Assembly (NCBI GenBank): GCA_050742975.1
Contig: JBOGDQ010000276.1
Span: forward strand, 1 to 5,418
Reading direction: 5' to 3'
Length of the DNA: 5,418 bases
Origin: JBDTGE01 sp050742975
GTDB taxonomy: Bacteria > Actinomycetota > Actinomycetes > Mycobacteriales > Jatrophihabitantaceae
Position numbers and translations under genes: made by a program. Under the pieces are notes generated by a model, which saw nothing but the letters and a program-made list of their open reading frames with translations, was not told where the DNA came from and did not search any database. Shown piece by piece: positions 2,763-5,418 of this stretch (position 1 is its first letter; each line of letters starts with the position of its first letter).

Positions 2763-5418
2763 GTGTGCCCGGGACGGCGGCGCAGTACGAGCCGATCGCG
2801 GTCAGCGACGAGGGCACGGTCGTCGCGGAGTTCCTCGCCGATCCGGCGCAGGGCAGCGCGTACCAGTCCGAGGCAGCGCTGGAGACCGCTTTCATCGAAC
2901 TGCTACAGGGCCAGGCGTACGAGTACCTGACCGTCACCTCGGCCGCAGCGTTGGAGGTGAACCTGCGCGCCCAGCTCGCGGAGTTGAACGGCATCGAGTT
3001 CACCGACACCGAGTGGCGGCGGTTCTTCACCGAGAAGATCGCCAGCGCCAACGACGGGATCACGGAAAAGACGGCCCGCATCCAGGAGGACCACGTCCAG
3101 GTGCTCAAGCGCGACGACGGCACGGTCAAGAACGTCTACCTGATCGACAAGGTGAACGTCCACAACAACCGGCTTCAGGTGATCAACCAGTACGCCGTTG
3201 CCGGTGCGCACGCGAACCGCTACGACGTGACGGTGCTGGTGAACGGCCTGCCGATGGTGCACGTCGAGCTGAAGCGGCGCGGGGTGGACATCCGGGAGGC
3301 GTTCAACCAGATCAACCGTTACCAGCGGGACAGCTTCTGGGCCGACTCGGGCCTGTTCGAGTATGTGCAGTTGTTCGTGATCAGCAACGGCACGCTGACG
3401 AAGTACTACAGCAACACCACCCGCGACCGGCACATCGGCGAACTGGCCAGTGGCAAACGCTCACGCAAGCAGAGCTCGAACAGTTTCGAGTTCACCAGCT
3501 GGTGGGCCGATGCCAGCAACAAACCGATCACCGACCTGGTCGGGTTCACCAGGACGTTCTTCGCCAAGCACACCCTGCTGAACGTGCTGACCAAGTACTG
3601 CGTGTTCGATGTGGACCGCAAGCTGTTGGTGATGCGTCCGTACCAGATCGTCGCGGCCGAGCGGATTCTGCAGCGCATCCTCACCTCGACGACCTACAAG
3701 CAGACCGGCACGCCGGCCGGTGGCGGCTACATCTGGCACACCACCGGCTCGGGCAAGACGCTGACCAGCTTCAAGGCCGCGCAGCTCGCCTCGCGTCTGC
3801 CGGGGCTGGACAAGGTGCTGTTCGTCGTGGATCGCAAGGATCTGGACTATCAGACGATGCGTGAGTACGAGCGCTTCGAGCCGGGCGCGGCGAACTCCAA
3901 TGCCTCGACCCGCGTACTTGCCAAGCAGTTGGCCGACCCGAACGCCCGCATCATCATCACGACGATCCAAAAGCTCGTCCGCTTCATCGGTCAGAGCAAG
4001 GGACACGACGTCTTCAACCAGCACGTGGTGCTCATCTTCGACGAGTGCCACCGCAGCCAGTTCGGCGACATGCACGTGGCGGTCACGAAATCGTTCAAGA
4101 ACTACCACCTGTTCGGGTTCACCGGCACCCCGATCTTCGCCGACAACGCCGCCAGTAGCGGCAATCCGCTGCTGCGCACCACCGAGCAGGCGTTCGGCGA
4201 GAAGCTCCACATGTACACGATCGTGGACGCGATCAGCGACAAGAACGTCCTGCCGTTCCGCATCGACTACGTCAACACCGTCAAGCTGCCCGAGCACCTC
4301 ACCGACAAGCAGGTGTCGGCGATCGACACCGAGAAGGCCCGGCTAGCCCCCGAACGGCTGCGGCAGGTCGGCGACTACCTCCTTGACCACTTCGACCAGA
4401 AGACGAAGCGCTCTGCCGGCTACCGAGTCGGGGACAAGCGACTGTCCGGTTTCAACTCGCTGTTCGCGACCGCGTCGATCGACGCCGCGAAGCGCTACTA
4501 CAACGTGATCGAGCGGGCGCAGCAAGAGCGGGAGCAGCGCGATCCGGCCTACCAGCGGCTGAAGGTCGCTCTCATCTTCAGCTACGCCGCCAACGAGGAC
4601 GATCCGGACGGGCTGCTCGCGGAGGAGGAGTTCGAGACCCACGACCTGGACCAGAGTTCGCGGGAGTTCCTGGAGGACGCGATCCAGGACTACAACGACA
4701 TGTTCGGCACCACCTTCGACACCTCGGCCGAGCGGTTCGGCAACTACTACAAGGACCTGTCGCAGCGGTTGAAGAACCGTGAGCTGGATCTGGTGATCGT
4801 CGTCAACATGTTCCTGACCGGGTTCGACGCCACCACGTTGAACACCCTTTGGGTGGACAAGAACCTGCGCCAGCACGGGCTGATCCAGGCCTACTCGCGC
4901 ACCAACCGGATCCTCAACTCGGTCAAGACCTATGGAAACATCATCTCCTTCCGTGACCTGGAGGACGCCACCAACGAGGCCCTGACCCTGTTCGGCAACA
5001 AGGACGCCCACGGCATCGTGCTGCTCAAGCCGTACGGCGACTACTACGCCGACTACGAGAAGCGGGTCGCCGCGCTCGTCCAGCTCTACCCGCTCGGGCA
5101 GCCGATCGTCGGCGAGGACAGCCAGAAGGCGTTCATCGCCCTGTTCGGCGCGATCCTGCGGCTGCGCAACATCCTCACCGCGTTCGACGACTTCGCCGGC
5201 CACGAGATCCTCACCGAACGGGAGTTCCAGGACTACCAGAGCCTCTATCTGAACCTGTACGCCGAGTTCCGCCGGGTTGCTGAGGTCGAGCGGGAGTCCA
5301 TCAACGACGACGTGATCTTCGAGATCGAACTGATCAAGCAGATCGAGGTCAACGTCGACTACATCCTGCTGCTCGTCCAGAAGCACCTGGAGGAACGCGG
5401 CACCAGTCAGGACAAGGA
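2744..5418 (+). CDS. hsdR: Type I restriction enzyme endonuclease/translocase subunit HsdR, 3' end missing
   Basis: HsdR adds ATP-driven DNA translocation and cleavage to the HsdM-HsdS complex and cuts DNA lacking the cognate methylation. The frame is open from the ATG at 2744 to the window edge (891 full codons, no stop). The nuclease domain holds D161 in RYDVTVLV, then E175 and K177 in HVELKRRG, and Q189/Y193 in QINRY, the PD-(D/E)XK set plus the QxxxY motif. Helicase motifs follow: Walker A HTTGSGKT (332-339), TTIQK (406-410), DECH (433-436), TGTP (460-463), a motif V region FLTGFD (690-695) and motif VI QAYSRTNR (715-722). Motif spacing closely follows EcoR124I HsdR (about 1038 residues), so roughly the last 150 residues, which include the HsdM-docking region, lie beyond the window. 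All visible catalytic residues are intact. The start is supported by GAAGG at 2732-2736. It overlaps the upstream toxin stop (ATGA, 2744-2747), so hsdR has no promoter space of its own and is probably transcribed from the TA promoter or by read-through. Confidence 0.96.
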   Translation, partial: MSFDELGVPGTAAQYEPIAVSDEGTVVAEFLADPAQGSAYQSEAALETAFIELLQGQAYEYLTVTSAAALEVNLRAQLAELNGIEFTDTEWRRFFTEKIASANDGITEKTARIQEDHVQVLKRDDGTVKNVYLIDKVNVHNNRLQVINQYAVAGAHANRYDVTVLVNGLPMVHVELKRRGVDIREAFNQINRYQRDSFWADSGLFEYVQLFVISNGTLTKYYSNTTRDRHIGELASGKRSRKQSSNSFEFTSWWADASNKPITDLVGFTRTFFAKHTLLNVLTKYCVFDVDRKLLVMRPYQIVAAERILQRILTSTTYKQTGTPAGGGYIWHTTGSGKTLTSFKAAQLASRLPGLDKVLFVVDRKDLDYQTMREYERFEPGAANSNASTRVLAKQLADPNARIIITTIQKLVRFIGQSKGHDVFNQHVVLIFDECHRSQFGDMHVAVTKSFKNYHLFGFTGTPIFADNAASSGNPLLRTTEQAFGEKLHMYTIVDAISDKNVLPFRIDYVNTVKLPEHLTDKQVSAIDTEKARLAPERLRQVGDYLLDHFDQKTKRSAGYRVGDKRLSGFNSLFATASIDAAKRYYNVIERAQQEREQRDPAYQRLKVALIFSYAANEDDPDGLLAEEEFETHDLDQSSREFLEDAIQDYNDMFGTTFDTSAERFGNYYKDLSQRLKNRELDLVIVVNMFLTGFDATTLNTLWVDKNLRQHGLIQAYSRTNRILNSVKTYGNIISFRDLEDATNEALTLFGNKDAHGIVLLKPYGDYYADYEKRVAALVQLYPLGQPIVGEDSQKAFIALFGAILRLRNILTAFDDFAGHEILTEREFQDYQSLYLNLYAEFRRVAEVERESINDDVIFEIELIKQIEVNVDYILLLVQKHLEERGTSQDK
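2747..2758 (+). repeat. Right copy of the 12-bp direct repeat bracketing the TA block
   Basis: AGCTTCGATGAG here is codons 2-5 of hsdR (S-F-D-E) and is identical, in the same frame, to 1307-1318 at the end of hsdS. It overlaps the tandem 10-bp repeat at the hsdR start, so part of the similarity could come from local duplication. Confidence 0.7.

Noticed and set aside
3013..3864. 283-codon + strand open frame
   Set aside because: It lies wholly inside hsdR in another frame, is dominated by Arg, Gln and Gly, and has no recognisable fold. hsdR itself is continuous here with intact catalytic residues.
4343..5386. 347-codon - strand open frame, and a similar one at 3461-4297
   Set aside because: Both are antisense shadows of the high-GC hsdR gene. 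Their products are low-complexity, rich in Val, Leu, Asp and Glu, as expected from reading GC-ending codons backwards.
2744..5418. Frameshift or premature stop in hsdR
   Set aside because: Translation by eye from 2744 gives one open frame with all motifs in order and at EcoR124I-like spacing. The only incompleteness is the window edge.

Overview
The window carries most of a type I restriction-modification locus on the + strand, with two toxin-antitoxin (TA) modules lying between the specificity and restriction genes. The order is hsdM (last 37 codons), hsdS, a vapB/vapC pair, a Phd/YefM-type antitoxin with a second VapC-type PIN toxin, and hsdR (891 codons, running off the right edge). High G+C (65% and 68% in two 60-base lines counted in hsdR), GC-ending codons, an apparently leaderless antitoxin gene and the density of VapBC-type pairs suggest an actinobacterium. 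That assignment is inference; no taxonomic marker is present.

Layout. Bases 1-116 are the C-terminal end of the methyltransferase subunit. Its TGA overlaps the GTG start of hsdS (113-1330), a complete two-TRD specificity subunit. A 58-bp gap with a very strong Shine-Dalgarno sequence leads into vapB (1389-1616) and vapC (1613-2020). A 47-bp gap holding an 11-bp perfect palindrome and a probable leaderless promoter precedes the second antitoxin (2068-2346). Its toxin follows (2343-2747) on a forced TTG start. hsdR (2744 onward) overlaps that toxin's stop by four bases. It has the nuclease residues and helicase motifs of the EcoR124I-like HsdR family and has lost only its C-terminal part to the window edge.

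How the genes work together. HsdM, HsdS and HsdR form the methylating and DNA-translocating restriction complex, with HsdS setting the target. Each TA module encodes a predicted PIN-domain ribonuclease and its antidote. The second toxin is predicted to be translationally coupled to hsdR, so hsdR expression is probably tied to the TA promoter. The slot between hsdS and hsdR is the one occupied by the anticodon nuclease gene prrC in the EcoprrI locus. This makes a functional link between restriction and RNA-cleaving toxins plausible but unproven. A 12-bp direct repeat, in frame in both genes, marks the end of hsdS and the start of hsdR exactly around the TA block. There are no RNA genes, CRISPR arrays or insertion sequences visible, and no gene-free stretch over 60 bases.
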